A stretch of 29,783 nucleotides of DNA from assembly GCA_044433115.1 (NCBI GenBank), contig JAWXTY010000026.1, positions 1 to 29,783 of the forward strand. Direction: 5' to 3'. This DNA comes from CAKUIA01 sp044433115. GTDB taxonomy: Bacteria; Verrucomicrobiota; Verrucomicrobiia; Opitutales; Intestinicryptomonadaceae. The position numbers were made by a program, and so were the translations under genes. Under the pieces are notes generated by a model, which was given only the letters and a program-made list of their open reading frames with translations, ran no database searches and was not told where the DNA came from. Shown one piece after another: positions 7,996 to 16,305 of this stretch; position 1 is the first letter of the stretch; each line of letters starts with the position of its first letter.

Positions 7996-9267
7996 ATGTT
8001 AAAAAAGACTTTTATTTCATTAACTATATTGCTGACAGCCTGTGCTTTGAGTGCAGGCAATGTTTTAGAATTTCGTGGCGAGGCTCGCCAAGGTATATAT
8101 GACGAAACTGGTTTATTGAAAACTTGGGGTGAGGGGCAACCTAAGCTACTTTGGCAATTAGATGATATAGGCGAGGGATATTTACCCCCAAGCGTAGTCG
8201 ATGGCAAGTTGTATTTGTGTGTTTTAGATGAGGCTAAGAAAGAGGAAGTTCTCAAGGTCTTAGATAAAGATGGCAAGTTGCTTTGGGAGCTTGTATATGG
8301 CAAGGCTTGGACAAAAAGTTATAATAGCACAAGGGTTATGCCAACTATAGTAGGCGATTTTGCATATATGGCAAGTGGTGCTGGCGAAGTTGTATGCGTA
8401 GATTTAAAGAGCAAAAAGATTGCTTGGAGTGTGAATGCTGCAAAAGAGTATGAGGGAAAAACTCTACCTTGGGGCTATGGCGAAAATATTTTAGTTGCAG
8501 AAAATAAAGTTATATTCACTGCAGGAGGCACAAAATCTACAGTAGTTGCCTTAGACGCAAAGACAGGCAAGCTAATTTGGAAGTCAGGAGTTGTAGGCGA
8601 TAAGGCTTCATATACATCTCCAGTGCTAATGGAATATAAGGGCAAAAAGTCTATATTTACAACTGTGGATACTTATGCTCTTGGCGTAGATTTTGAAAAT
8701 GGCGAGATACTTTGGTCTTATAATTTAAAGCCAGAGGGCTTTGTTAAAACTAAGAAAGATAATCTAAAGTGGAAAGTTATGGGAGCTTCTCCTATTTATA
8801 GAGATGGCAAAGTGCTTTGTACATCAGGGTATGAGTCAGGGGCTTATTTGTTTGAAATACCAGAGGGTAAGGGCGAAGTTAAAGTGGCTTGGGAAAATTC
8901 TGAATTAGACCATCATCACGGCGGGCTTGTTTTGTTGGGCGATAGATTGTATGGGGCAAACTGGAAGAGCAACACTAGTGGTAGCTGGCAATGCGTAGAT
9001 TGGAAAAGTGGCAAGACTATTTACAATCAAGAGTGGGAAGGCTTCTCTAAGGGAAGTATGGTATATGCAGATGGCTTGTTGTATGTATACGAAGAAAAGC
9101 GTGGCGAAGTTGCTATTGTAGACCCTAAAGCAGACAAGTTTGAGCCTATTAGCTCTTTTACAATCACAGATGGCAAAGGTCCACACTGGGCTCATATAGT
9201 TATTGCAGATAAAGTTATGTATATAAAGCACGGCGAAGTTCTCTTTGCTTATGATATTAAAGAGTAG
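7996..9267 (+). CDS. Exported PQQ-like beta-propeller protein, tandem copy 1
   Basis: I start this at the ATG at 7996 (423 residues); an in-frame TTG at 7972 would put eight extra residues before the signal peptide. The N-terminus MLKKTFISLTILLTAC is a signal sequence; LTAC could be a lipobox, but the paralogue downstream has a type I site at the same place. The mature part opens with FRGEARQGIY and carries repeated blades of the form VVALDAKTGKLIW and VVCVDLKSKKIAW, typical of the PQQ-like/BamB repeat fold. There is no haem motif (CxxCH) and no vicinal cysteine pair of true PQQ dehydrogenases, so a structural or binding role is more likely than catalysis. It heads the large operon, with its paralogue 26 bases downstream. 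Confidence 0.82.
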   Translation: MLKKTFISLTILLTACALSAGNVLEFRGEARQGIYDETGLLKTWGEGQPKLLWQLDDIGEGYLPPSVVDGKLYLCVLDEAKKEEVLKVLDKDGKLLWELVYGKAWTKSYNSTRVMPTIVGDFAYMASGAGEVVCVDLKSKKIAWSVNAAKEYEGKTLPWGYGENILVAENKVIFTAGGTKSTVVALDAKTGKLIWKSGVVGDKASYTSPVLMEYKGKKSIFTTVDTYALGVDFENGEILWSYNLKPEGFVKTKKDNLKWKVMGASPIYRDGKVLCTSGYESGAYLFEIPEGKGEVKVAWENSELDHHHGGLVLLGDRLYGANWKSNTSGSWQCVDWKSGKTIYNQEWEGFSKGSMVYADGLLYVYEEKRGEVAIVDPKADKFEPISSFTITDGKGPHWAHIVIADKVMYIKHGEVLFAYDIKE

Positions 9268-9293
9268 GATTTAAACCTTAATAAAAAAAGATT

Positions 9294-10580
9294 ATGATGA
9301 AAAAAATTATTATTTCTATTACAACATTATTAATAGCCTCAGTTTCTATAGCTGAAGATATTTCTCAATTTAGAGGAGAGGGCAGAAAGGGCGTTTATAG
9401 CGAGTCTGGCTTATTGAAAACTTGGGGGGAAGGGCAACCTAAACTTCTTTGGCAATTAGACAATATTGGCGAGGGCTATTTACCTCCAAGCGTAGTCGAT
9501 GGCAAGTTGTATTTAAGTGCCTTAGACGCTGATAACAAAAAGGAAATGCTCAAAGTTTTAGACTTAAATGGCAAGCTTTTGTGGGAATTGGAATATGGCA
9601 ATGCTTGGAAAGGTAGCTATAAAAATTCTAGGACTATGCCTAATATAGTTGGCGATTTTGCTTATATGGCAACAGGTGCTGGCGAAGTTGTATGTGTAGA
9701 TTTAAAGAACAAGAAGATTGCTTGGAGCGTAGACGCTGTAAAAGAATATGATGGCAAGCCTTTTAATTGGGGTTATGGCGAAAATGTTTTAGTTGCAGAT
9801 AATAAGGTTATGTTTACTGTAGGTGGTTATAAGACTGCACTTGTTGCTTTTGACGCAATGACAGGCAAAGAGCTTTGGAAAACTAAATCTTTTGAGCAAA
9901 TGGCAACTTATGTCTCTCCTTTATTAATAGAGCATAATGGCAAAAAGCAGGTAGTTGCTGCCGTTGCTGGCAATGCTTTTGGGGTAGATTTAGATAATGG
10001 CGAGATTATTTGGCAAGTACTTTTAGAGAGACAAACTCCAGAAAAGAAACCTAAAAAGCCTAATGACACTACATGGGGTCTATGGAAGATTTCAGGGGCA
10101 ACTCCTATATATAAAGATGGCAAAATTTTCTTAACTGCTGGCTACGACTCAGGCTCTTTAATGCTAGAATTACCAGAGGCTAAGGGCGAAGTAAAGGTGC
10201 TTTGGAAGAACCCAACTTTTGATAATCATCACGGAGGTATAGTGCTTTTAGATGGAAAGTTGTATGGGGCAAATTGGAACAATAACAACAGTGGCAATTG
10301 GCAATGTGTAGATTGGCAAACAGGCGAGACTATTTATAATCAAGAGTGGGAAGGCTTCTCTAAAGGCAGTGTGGTTTCGGCAGATGGCTTGTTATATGTA
10401 TACGAAGAAAAGCGTGGCGAAGTTGCTTTAGTTAACCCAAAGTCAGATAAGTTCGACATTATTAGCTCTTTTACTATTACTGATGGCAAAGGTCCTCACT
10501 GGGCTCACATAGTTATAGCTGATAAGGTTATGTATATCAAACGTGGCGAAGTCCTCTTTGCTTACGACATAAAAGAGTAG
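9294..10580 (+). CDS. Exported PQQ-like beta-propeller protein, tandem copy 2
   Basis: A 428-residue paralogue of the preceding gene. The signal peptide probably ends near ASVSIA|ED. It shares long near-identical stretches with copy 1 at the start (TWGEGQPKLLWQLD, YLPPSVVDGKLYL) and over the last 80 or so residues (about 90% identical by eye). The middle (about residues 180-300) differs in sequence and length, including an insert with KKPKKPNDTTW. Both copies have an HHGG motif and YNQEWEGFSKGS. Blades match the PQQ-like repeat; no cofactor ligands are evident. It probably resides in the periplasm. The gap to the next gene is 7 bases, so it belongs to the operon. Confidence 0.82.
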   Translation: MMKKIIISITTLLIASVSIAEDISQFRGEGRKGVYSESGLLKTWGEGQPKLLWQLDNIGEGYLPPSVVDGKLYLSALDADNKKEMLKVLDLNGKLLWELEYGNAWKGSYKNSRTMPNIVGDFAYMATGAGEVVCVDLKNKKIAWSVDAVKEYDGKPFNWGYGENVLVADNKVMFTVGGYKTALVAFDAMTGKELWKTKSFEQMATYVSPLLIEHNGKKQVVAAVAGNAFGVDLDNGEIIWQVLLERQTPEKKPKKPNDTTWGLWKISGATPIYKDGKIFLTAGYDSGSLMLELPEAKGEVKVLWKNPTFDNHHGGIVLLDGKLYGANWNNNNSGNWQCVDWQTGETIYNQEWEGFSKGSVVSADGLLYVYEEKRGEVALVNPKSDKFDIISSFTITDGKGPHWAHIVIADKVMYIKRGEVLFAYDIKE

Positions 10581-10587
10581 GATTTTT

Positions 10588-11214
10588 ATGTCTAGGGTAG
10601 TGTTATGCAGGTGTAAAAGCAGGAAGTTGGTGCAATTTCCAGAAAATATAGACGACGACTTAAAGGCTTTTGATGAAGTTGTTTATATAGATGACTTATG
10701 CTCTAGCGTGTTGGAAAATCCTGAAAAACTTAGAGAAATTTGCGATAGCGAGACTGTCGTTTTAGCGTGTCATAAGAGAGCTGTAAATGCTTTGTTAGAC
10801 TATGCTAAGGCAGGCAAAGTCAAGGAGGTTTTTGACTTTAGAAGTGGCGATATATCTGCATTTAATTCTTATCTAAATGCTTTGCCTAAGGGAGAATTTT
10901 CTTCTACTGAAATAAGAGAAAGCTCTAATGCTTGGTATCCTTGTGTGGACTATGATTTATGCGTTAATTGCCTTAAGTGTATGGATTTTTGCGTATTTGG
11001 TGTGTATGCAAAAGTCGATGGAAAGTTAAAGGTAGTTGCCCCCAATAATTGTAAGGACAATTGCCCTGCTTGTGCGAGAGTTTGCCCAAAATCTGCTGTT
11101 ATATTCCCTAAGTGTCCTGATTTGAAAATATCTGGCAAGCAAGAAGAGGAAGTTCCAGCTGAAGATTTTTATGACTTGCTTAAAAAGCGTAAGAGAAGGA
11201 ATGTATTAAAATGA
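10588..11214 (+). CDS. 2x[4Fe-4S] ferredoxin with HdrA-like N-terminal cysteine domain
   Basis: This 208-residue cytoplasmic protein has no signal peptide. The C-terminal half carries two cluster motifs, C125/C128/C131/C135 (CVNCLKCMDFC) and C155/C159/C162/C166 (CKDNCPACARVCP), so a dicluster ferredoxin is clear. Residues 1-75 read VVLCRC at 4-9, single cysteines at 38 and 52, and VVLACHKRAVNALL at 57-70. That spacing recalls the N-terminal cluster-binding region of heterodisulfide reductase HdrA (CxC, C, then ACxxR); this similarity is pattern-based and unproven. The C-terminus is basic (KKRKRRN). The ATGA overlap with the radical SAM gene suggests coupled production, so it may be that enzyme's electron donor. 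Confidence 0.78.
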   Translation: MSRVVLCRCKSRKLVQFPENIDDDLKAFDEVVYIDDLCSSVLENPEKLREICDSETVVLACHKRAVNALLDYAKAGKVKEVFDFRSGDISAFNSYLNALPKGEFSSTEIRESSNAWYPCVDYDLCVNCLKCMDFCVFGVYAKVDGKLKVVAPNNCKDNCPACARVCPKSAVIFPKCPDLKISGKQEEEVPAEDFYDLLKKRKRRNVLK

Positions 11215-12392
11215 GAGCATTTCTAAGACCCCTATTTGAGTGCAAGCCTAAGGTATTGTATAAATTGGCTAAGAATATGTGCTGGCGTGGATATTGGGCT
11301 ATGCACAAATTTGAAAAGAGAATGGCGAAAAATGAAGATTATTTTCCTGCCTTTTTAATGCTGTCTTTGACAAATAAGTGTAACTATAACTGCTTGGGCT
11401 GTTGGGTTACAAAAAATTCTACCTTTTTAAGCGTAGACGCTGTCAATGATATGATTAGGCAAGCGAATAAAAAAGGCTCGTATTTCTTTGGACTTTTAGG
11501 GGGCGAACCTTTGATGTACGATGGGCTTCTTGATGTATTGAGGGCAAACCCAAAGTGCTACTTTCAGATATTTACAAATGGGGCTTTGCTAACAGAGGAA
11601 AAGGCAAGGGAAATTGCAAAGATTGGCAATGCCACAGTTCTAATTAGCCTTGAGGGAATGAAAGAGGAAAGCCTTGAGCGTCGAGGTAGTGAAAATGCTT
11701 ACGACCTCGCTTTAAAGGCTATGGAAAATGCAAAGAAAGCTGGGCTTTTTTGGGGAGTGGCAACCAGCGTTTGTAAGAATAATTACAAGGACTCAATCAC
11801 TCCAAAATATTTAGATTTCTTGGCAAAAATGGGGGCAAACTATGTGTGGTATTACATATATAGACCTGTGGGTGCTTTGGCGACAAGGGATTTTGCATTG
11901 AGCCACGACGAGATTGTAGAAATGCGTAAATTTATAGTTGAGGCGAGAAATTCTAAGTCTAAACTGATTATTATCGACGCATATTGGGACGACAAGGGTA
12001 GGGCGATTTGCCCTGCTGTAACAGGAATGAGTCATCATATTTCTGCAGGTGGCGACATTGAATTTTGCCCTCCTTTGCAAGTTGCAAGCAATAGATATAA
12101 AGAGGGTGTGGACTTGGGCGAAGTATTTGCTAAGTCTAAGTTTATAAAAGATTTAAGAGAATTTTCTGCAAAGCAAACTAGGGGCTGTGTACTTTTGGAT
12201 AAGCCTGAGGAGCTTTATGAATTTTTGAAAAAACAAGATATTTATGACTCTAGTGGCAGGGGAACTTTCCTTGAAGAATTGGGCAAGATGAAAGTCTGTG
12301 CAGGACATAATATAGAGGAAATTCCTGAGAAGAATTTTGTGTATAAATTTTTAAAAAAGAAGTATTTCTTTGGCTTTGGAGCGTATGGCTAA
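11211..12392 (+). CDS. Radical SAM protein with additional C-terminal cysteines
   Basis: A 393-residue protein with the CxxxCxxC cluster motif C57/C61/C64 (CNYNCLGC), the SAM-binding GGEP (97-100) and the later strands FTNGALL and VLISLEG. This is a standard partial TIM barrel generating a 5'-deoxyadenosyl radical. Beyond it, C267 (ICPAV), a GGDIEFCP segment with C286, C326 and C363 suggest a SPASM- or Twitch-like auxiliary cluster. Neighbours are a ferredoxin upstream and isoprenoid genes downstream, so a role in modifying a prenyl or terpenoid substrate, as HpnH does for hopanoids, is an attractive inference. Peptide maturation is an alternative, but no short precursor gene is visible. It overlaps both neighbours. 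Confidence 0.85.
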   Translation: MRAFLRPLFECKPKVLYKLAKNMCWRGYWAMHKFEKRMAKNEDYFPAFLMLSLTNKCNYNCLGCWVTKNSTFLSVDAVNDMIRQANKKGSYFFGLLGGEPLMYDGLLDVLRANPKCYFQIFTNGALLTEEKAREIAKIGNATVLISLEGMKEESLERRGSENAYDLALKAMENAKKAGLFWGVATSVCKNNYKDSITPKYLDFLAKMGANYVWYYIYRPVGALATRDFALSHDEIVEMRKFIVEARNSKSKLIIIDAYWDDKGRAICPAVTGMSHHISAGGDIEFCPPLQVASNRYKEGVDLGEVFAKSKFIKDLREFSAKQTRGCVLLDKPEELYEFLKKQDIYDSSGRGTFLEELGKMKVCAGHNIEEIPEKNFVYKFLKKKYFFGFGAYG

Positions 12393-13836
12393 TATAAGGC
12401 ACATAGTAGAACAATCGAAAGAAGAGAGATTGCGTATCACTTTGGCTATGAGCGAGATAGTTCAAAGAGATGGGCTTATCCCTCCCTTTAGCTTGGAGGC
12501 TTTAAAGCAAAAATTAGAGGAAATTTCTCCAAAAATTGGCATAGCAAAAGAGCTTTATAATTGGGCTTTGATTATGCTAAATAATGAAATTTGGCGTAAG
12601 GAATTTGCTAAAGTTGATTACGACAAACGTATATTGCTACTGCCCCAATGTTTGAGAAAACAAGGGACTTGCATTGCTAAATTTGACTCTATAGGGCTTC
12701 TTTGCGAGGCGTGTGGAAATTGTAAGATAGATGGATTGCTAAACCTTGCTGAAGATTTAGATATGCTAAGCGTTGTTAGCGATAGCACTTCTAGTGTGCA
12801 GGCTCTTTTTGAAAGTGGAAAAGTCGAGGCTGTAATTGGCGTAAGTTGCTTGAAATCAATGGAAAAGAGCTTTGAAAACCTGCTTAAGCAAGGGGTGGCT
12901 GCAATGGCTATACCACTATTAAAAGATGGTTGCAAGGACACAGATGTTGACGCTAAGGAAGTTATGGAAATTATGAAGCTAAAGATTTCTGGAAAGCCTT
13001 TTTTGAATTTTATAGAGATAAAAAATGAGGTGCAAACTTGGTTTAGCATAGATAGGCTAAGGGAGCATATAGAAATTTCTGGCGATATTTGCGAAGTTGA
13101 GGGGCTTGAATATCTGAGCCAAGCAGGAAATAGATGGCGACCAAGCTTGCTTGTTAGTGTGTATTTTGCTTTGACGAATGAGCCTATAGAAAATGTTGCA
13201 AAATTGGCTATAGCTATAGAGTGTTTTCACAAGGCTTCTTTGATTTTAGACGATATTGAAGACGACGACGATTTTCGTGATGGCATTTTAAACCTACACA
13301 AAAAGTTGGGGCTTTCTCAAGCTATAAATGTTGGCGATTGGCTAATAGGCTTGGGTTATGACTTAGTTTCGAGTTTTCCTGCAAAGAGGAATTTGGTATC
13401 TTTAGTTGCGAAAGTGCATAGATATTTATGTCAAGGACAGGGGCAAGATTTGGCAAATTATAAGGATTTGAGCTTGGCAGAGACTTTGGATATTTATGCA
13501 AAAAAGACTTCAAAGGCATTTGGGCTTAGCTTGAGTTTGGCGTTGGCTCTAAGTGATTTTTATGAGGATTACGCAGAAATACTCGAAGAATTTGCAGAGA
13601 ATTTTGGCATAGCCTACCAGCTTTATGATGATATTAGAGACTTGGAAATAGATGAAAATATTTCAATGATTTACACTTTGACTAAGGAATTTGGAGCAGA
13701 AAATGCGAGGGCGAAACTTCATAACTTATACGAAGAATATCTTGCAAAAGCCTATAAATCTTTGGAAAAATTGAATAATGTTAGCTTGAAGAGATTGCTA
13801 TTTTCGGCAATGGGGAAGGTCTTTAAAGATGTATAA
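12385..13836 (+). CDS. DUF116-polyprenyl synthetase fusion
   Basis: Start taken at the ATG at 12385 (483 residues; GGAG just upstream, and a TTG 15 bases earlier is the alternative). Residues 75-200 match DUF116: LLLPQCLRK with C89, C96, the cluster CEACGNC (C107/C110/C113), C155 and DGCKDTDVD (C183). Residues 230-470 are a trans-isoprenyl diphosphate synthase: GNRWRP, the first Asp-rich motif DDIED (289-293), GQGQDL and the second Asp-rich motif DDIRD (415-419). The usual RRG after the first motif reads FRDG. Both Asp-rich motifs are intact, so it should condense isopentenyl diphosphate with an allylic primer; chain length cannot be predicted. DUF116 has no established function; its cysteines suggest a metal or Fe-S site. 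Confidence 0.87.
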   Translation: MANIRHIVEQSKEERLRITLAMSEIVQRDGLIPPFSLEALKQKLEEISPKIGIAKELYNWALIMLNNEIWRKEFAKVDYDKRILLLPQCLRKQGTCIAKFDSIGLLCEACGNCKIDGLLNLAEDLDMLSVVSDSTSSVQALFESGKVEAVIGVSCLKSMEKSFENLLKQGVAAMAIPLLKDGCKDTDVDAKEVMEIMKLKISGKPFLNFIEIKNEVQTWFSIDRLREHIEISGDICEVEGLEYLSQAGNRWRPSLLVSVYFALTNEPIENVAKLAIAIECFHKASLILDDIEDDDDFRDGILNLHKKLGLSQAINVGDWLIGLGYDLVSSFPAKRNLVSLVAKVHRYLCQGQGQDLANYKDLSLAETLDIYAKKTSKAFGLSLSLALALSDFYEDYAEILEEFAENFGIAYQLYDDIRDLEIDENISMIYTLTKEFGAENARAKLHNLYEEYLAKAYKSLEKLNNVSLKRLLFSAMGKVFKDV

Positions 13837-14614
13837 TTGCCTCACTAATCTATTGCTTGATTGCCTAAGGCGAGGCTTTGATTGCATAGATGAGTCTTTT
13901 AAAAAAGATATATCAAAGAACTTAGATGATTTCTGGAAGTCTCAGTATGCGAATGATTTATATTATGTTAGCTTTGTTTTGCTTCTCATAAAGGCTCTTA
14001 GAGGAAGTATCAATTACGAGGCAAAAGTCGAATTTGAAGGCTTGGATTTAATACACAAGTGTGCCTTGGCAAGAATTTTGTTTTTGCTAGATAAAAGAGA
14101 CGAAAATTTGATAAAAGCAATTTCCAAAGAGCCAATAAATTCTGTATACGACATATTTCTAAAGGCAGGCGTTATGTCGGACTTTGAAGTGGATATGAAG
14201 ATAGACTCATTTTTGAATAAGTTGAAATTTTTTAGCAAATTTGGAGGAGGATTTTCCAATATAATCAATAGCCAATACTCTTCAAATAACGCAAGTGCAG
14301 CAGCCTTGTGTGGCTCTTATATTTTGGGGAAGTCTATGCCTAAAAAGAGTGTGGACTTTTTGATGAATAATCAAGATGCTTCAGGTGGTTTTTTTGCAGA
14401 AAAGGACTCGCCTATACCTGATTTATTGACTACTGCCACATCGCTTTTTGCCCTTAGCCTATATGGATTTAGCCCAAAATATGACGCCTTAGACTTCATT
14501 GAAGCCCACTGTTTAGACGACGCAATGTTTTCGGCAACTATCAAAGACGACAGGGGCGATTTAGAATACACTTTTTACGGAATTTTAGCTATAGGAGCTA
14601 TGAAATCTATATGA
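13829..14614 (+). CDS. Prenyltransferase/squalene-cyclase-like toroid protein without DxDD
   Basis: A 261-residue mostly helical protein. From residue 138 it shows repeats typical of alpha/alpha-toroid terpene cyclases and prenyltransferase beta subunits: FGGGFS followed by an alanine-rich helix (155-168), NQDASGGFFAE followed by TTATSLFALSLYG (198-212), and DLEYTFYGILAIGAM near the end. The N-terminal half is helical with no clear match. No DxDD motif and no zinc-ligand set is seen, so it is probably not a complete cyclase. It overlaps the synthetase gene by 8 bases and the cyclase gene by 4, and is likely a partner subunit of the larger protein. Confidence is good for the fold and low for function. 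Confidence 0.62.
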   Translation: MYNCLTNLLLDCLRRGFDCIDESFKKDISKNLDDFWKSQYANDLYYVSFVLLLIKALRGSINYEAKVEFEGLDLIHKCALARILFLLDKRDENLIKAISKEPINSVYDIFLKAGVMSDFEVDMKIDSFLNKLKFFSKFGGGFSNIINSQYSSNNASAAALCGSYILGKSMPKKSVDFLMNNQDASGGFFAEKDSPIPDLLTTATSLFALSLYGFSPKYDALDFIEAHCLDDAMFSATIKDDRGDLEYTFYGILAIGAMKSI

Positions 14615-16305
14615 TAGATAAATATAAAATAGCCTCAAAAAATGCTAAAGAGACTTTGCTTTCAGAGATGAATGAGGAGGGTTTTTGGCGTGGGGAGTTG
14701 TCGTCTAGTCCAGTTAGCACAGCAGTTGCCTGCATTGCTTTGCACTTTTACGACAAAGAGCTTTACGCTGACAAAATTTCTTTGGGCTTGGGATATTTAG
14801 CAAAATCGAGCCTAAATGGGGGCTTTGCTGACGCACTTGGGGCAAAGCCAAACCCAACTGCAACTATACTATCTCTTTGTGCTTTTAATTTGTATTCAAA
14901 AAAGTATGCAAAAAATATAGAGCAAACAAAGGCATATTTAGGAGATGGCTGGCAAGAGCCTAAGTCTATAAAGGCGAGTATTTTAGAGATATATGGCGAC
15001 GATTTGACATTTTCTGCTCCCATACTTGCAGTGTGTGCTGCAGTTGGGTTATTGGGGGATAATGCGTGGAATTTAGTTCCAAAACTGCCCTATCAATTAG
15101 CTATAATTCCCAAGAAATTCTTTGCCTTGTTGAAGTTGCCTATGGTTAGCTATGCTATACCTGCTTTGGTATGCGTTGGAGTGTGCAGAGACTTTTTAGC
15201 GAGAGGGAAAGTGTCTAAATTTAGGCGAAAATTTGCAGAAATTCTCTTAAAAAAAATATCAGCTATGCAACCCAAAAGTGGGGGCTTTTTAGAGGCAACG
15301 CCACTGACTGCCTTTTGTGCTATATGCTTGATTATTAGTACTTTTAAAGAGCATAGCATAGTTAAAAATGCACTGAAATTTATAATAAAAGAGCAAAATG
15401 AGTCTTGGGCTATAGATACCAATTTGTGCCAGTGGCTCAGCTCTTTGAGTGTAGATGCACTAAAGGCAGATTTTTCTGAGGAGAAAAGGCTAAGGCTCTT
15501 GGATTTCTTTGAAGCGAATGTTTGGCGAGAAAAGCACAAGTTTACAGGGCTTATTGCAGGTGGATTTTCTTGGACTAATACAGATGGAGGTGTCCCAGAC
15601 GCAGACGATACTTCGGGGGCTTTAGTTGCTTTGTATTATCTAAAGGGGGGCAAGAGCGACGCTCTAGTTGAAAATGCGATAAAGTGGTTGTTGCACTTGC
15701 AAAACAGAGATGGAGGAATGCCTACTTTTTGTAAGGGTTGGAACAAGTTGCCTTTCGACAAGAGTTGTGCAGATATTTCAGCTCATAGTATCAAAGCATT
15801 TTCTTTGTGGAAAGAGCATTTGTCTGGAAAACTGAAGGCAGAAGTCGAAAGCTCTATATTAAAATTGCTAAGCTACGTGGAGGCGTCGCAAAATGAAGAT
15901 GGCTCTTGGCAGAGTTTGTGGTTTGGCGAAAATGACTTAGAAGGAGGTATATCTAAAGTGCTATCTACTGCAATAGTCTTAGACCACGCAGGAAGTTATT
16001 TAAAAAATAGCGAAAAGGCTGAGAACTTTTTATATGTAAATATGCACGAAAATGGCACTTGGGGAGGAATAGACGAACATTCTGCAAAATATTTAGTTAC
16101 AGCAAAGTGCATATCTGCACTAAGCAAAATATCCAAGAAGAACGCAAAACTAGACTTAGCCTTAGCCCATTTTTTAACTATGCCTGAGCAATCGGAGGTT
16201 ATAGGTCTGTACTTTGCAAAGCTTTGGTACTCAGAAAAGCTATATTCTAAAATATTTGGCTTGAACGCTAAGGAAAATGCTTTAGTGTATTTATCTAAGA
16301 AATGA
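14611..16305 (+). CDS. Squalene-hopene-cyclase-like class II terpene cyclase
   Basis: A 564-residue protein with the alpha/alpha-toroid repeats of squalene-hopene cyclases. The protonating motif is present as VPDADDTSGAL (D330-A-D-D333), matching the DxDDT signature. QW-like repeats include QNRDGGMPTF (364-373), QNEDGSWQSLW (427-437) and ENGTWGG (480-486). The N-terminal repeat begins with EEGFWRGEL. It is shorter than typical bacterial SHC (about 630), so it may lack some loops. The reaction is probably acid-initiated cyclisation of a long isoprenoid. No squalene-forming genes are in the window, and a polyprenyl synthetase is two genes upstream, so the substrate may be a polyprenyl diphosphate or derivative (inference). 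ATGA overlaps join it to both neighbours. Confidence 0.82.
   Translation: MIDKYKIASKNAKETLLSEMNEEGFWRGELSSSPVSTAVACIALHFYDKELYADKISLGLGYLAKSSLNGGFADALGAKPNPTATILSLCAFNLYSKKYAKNIEQTKAYLGDGWQEPKSIKASILEIYGDDLTFSAPILAVCAAVGLLGDNAWNLVPKLPYQLAIIPKKFFALLKLPMVSYAIPALVCVGVCRDFLARGKVSKFRRKFAEILLKKISAMQPKSGGFLEATPLTAFCAICLIISTFKEHSIVKNALKFIIKEQNESWAIDTNLCQWLSSLSVDALKADFSEEKRLRLLDFFEANVWREKHKFTGLIAGGFSWTNTDGGVPDADDTSGALVALYYLKGGKSDALVENAIKWLLHLQNRDGGMPTFCKGWNKLPFDKSCADISAHSIKAFSLWKEHLSGKLKAEVESSILKLLSYVEASQNEDGSWQSLWFGENDLEGGISKVLSTAIVLDHAGSYLKNSEKAENFLYVNMHENGTWGGIDEHSAKYLVTAKCISALSKISKKNAKLDLALAHFLTMPEQSEVIGLYFAKLWYSEKLYSKIFGLNAKENALVYLSKK

Noticed and set aside
7996..8043. Lipoprotein call for the first propeller, from LTAC at the end of its signal sequence
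   Set aside because: The downstream paralogue has no cysteine there and has a type I cleavage site at the same position, so the lipobox may be chance. It is left open.
7996..10580. PQQ-dependent alcohol dehydrogenases
   Set aside because: The blades resemble PQQ-like repeats, but the disulfide-forming vicinal cysteines, the haem motif and the usual length of about 600 residues are missing.
14611..16305. A firm squalene-hopene cyclase (shc) label
   Set aside because: The fold and DADD motif are there, but the protein is short, has a toroid partner gene, and has no squalene-forming genes nearby. The substrate is unknown, so no symbol is given.
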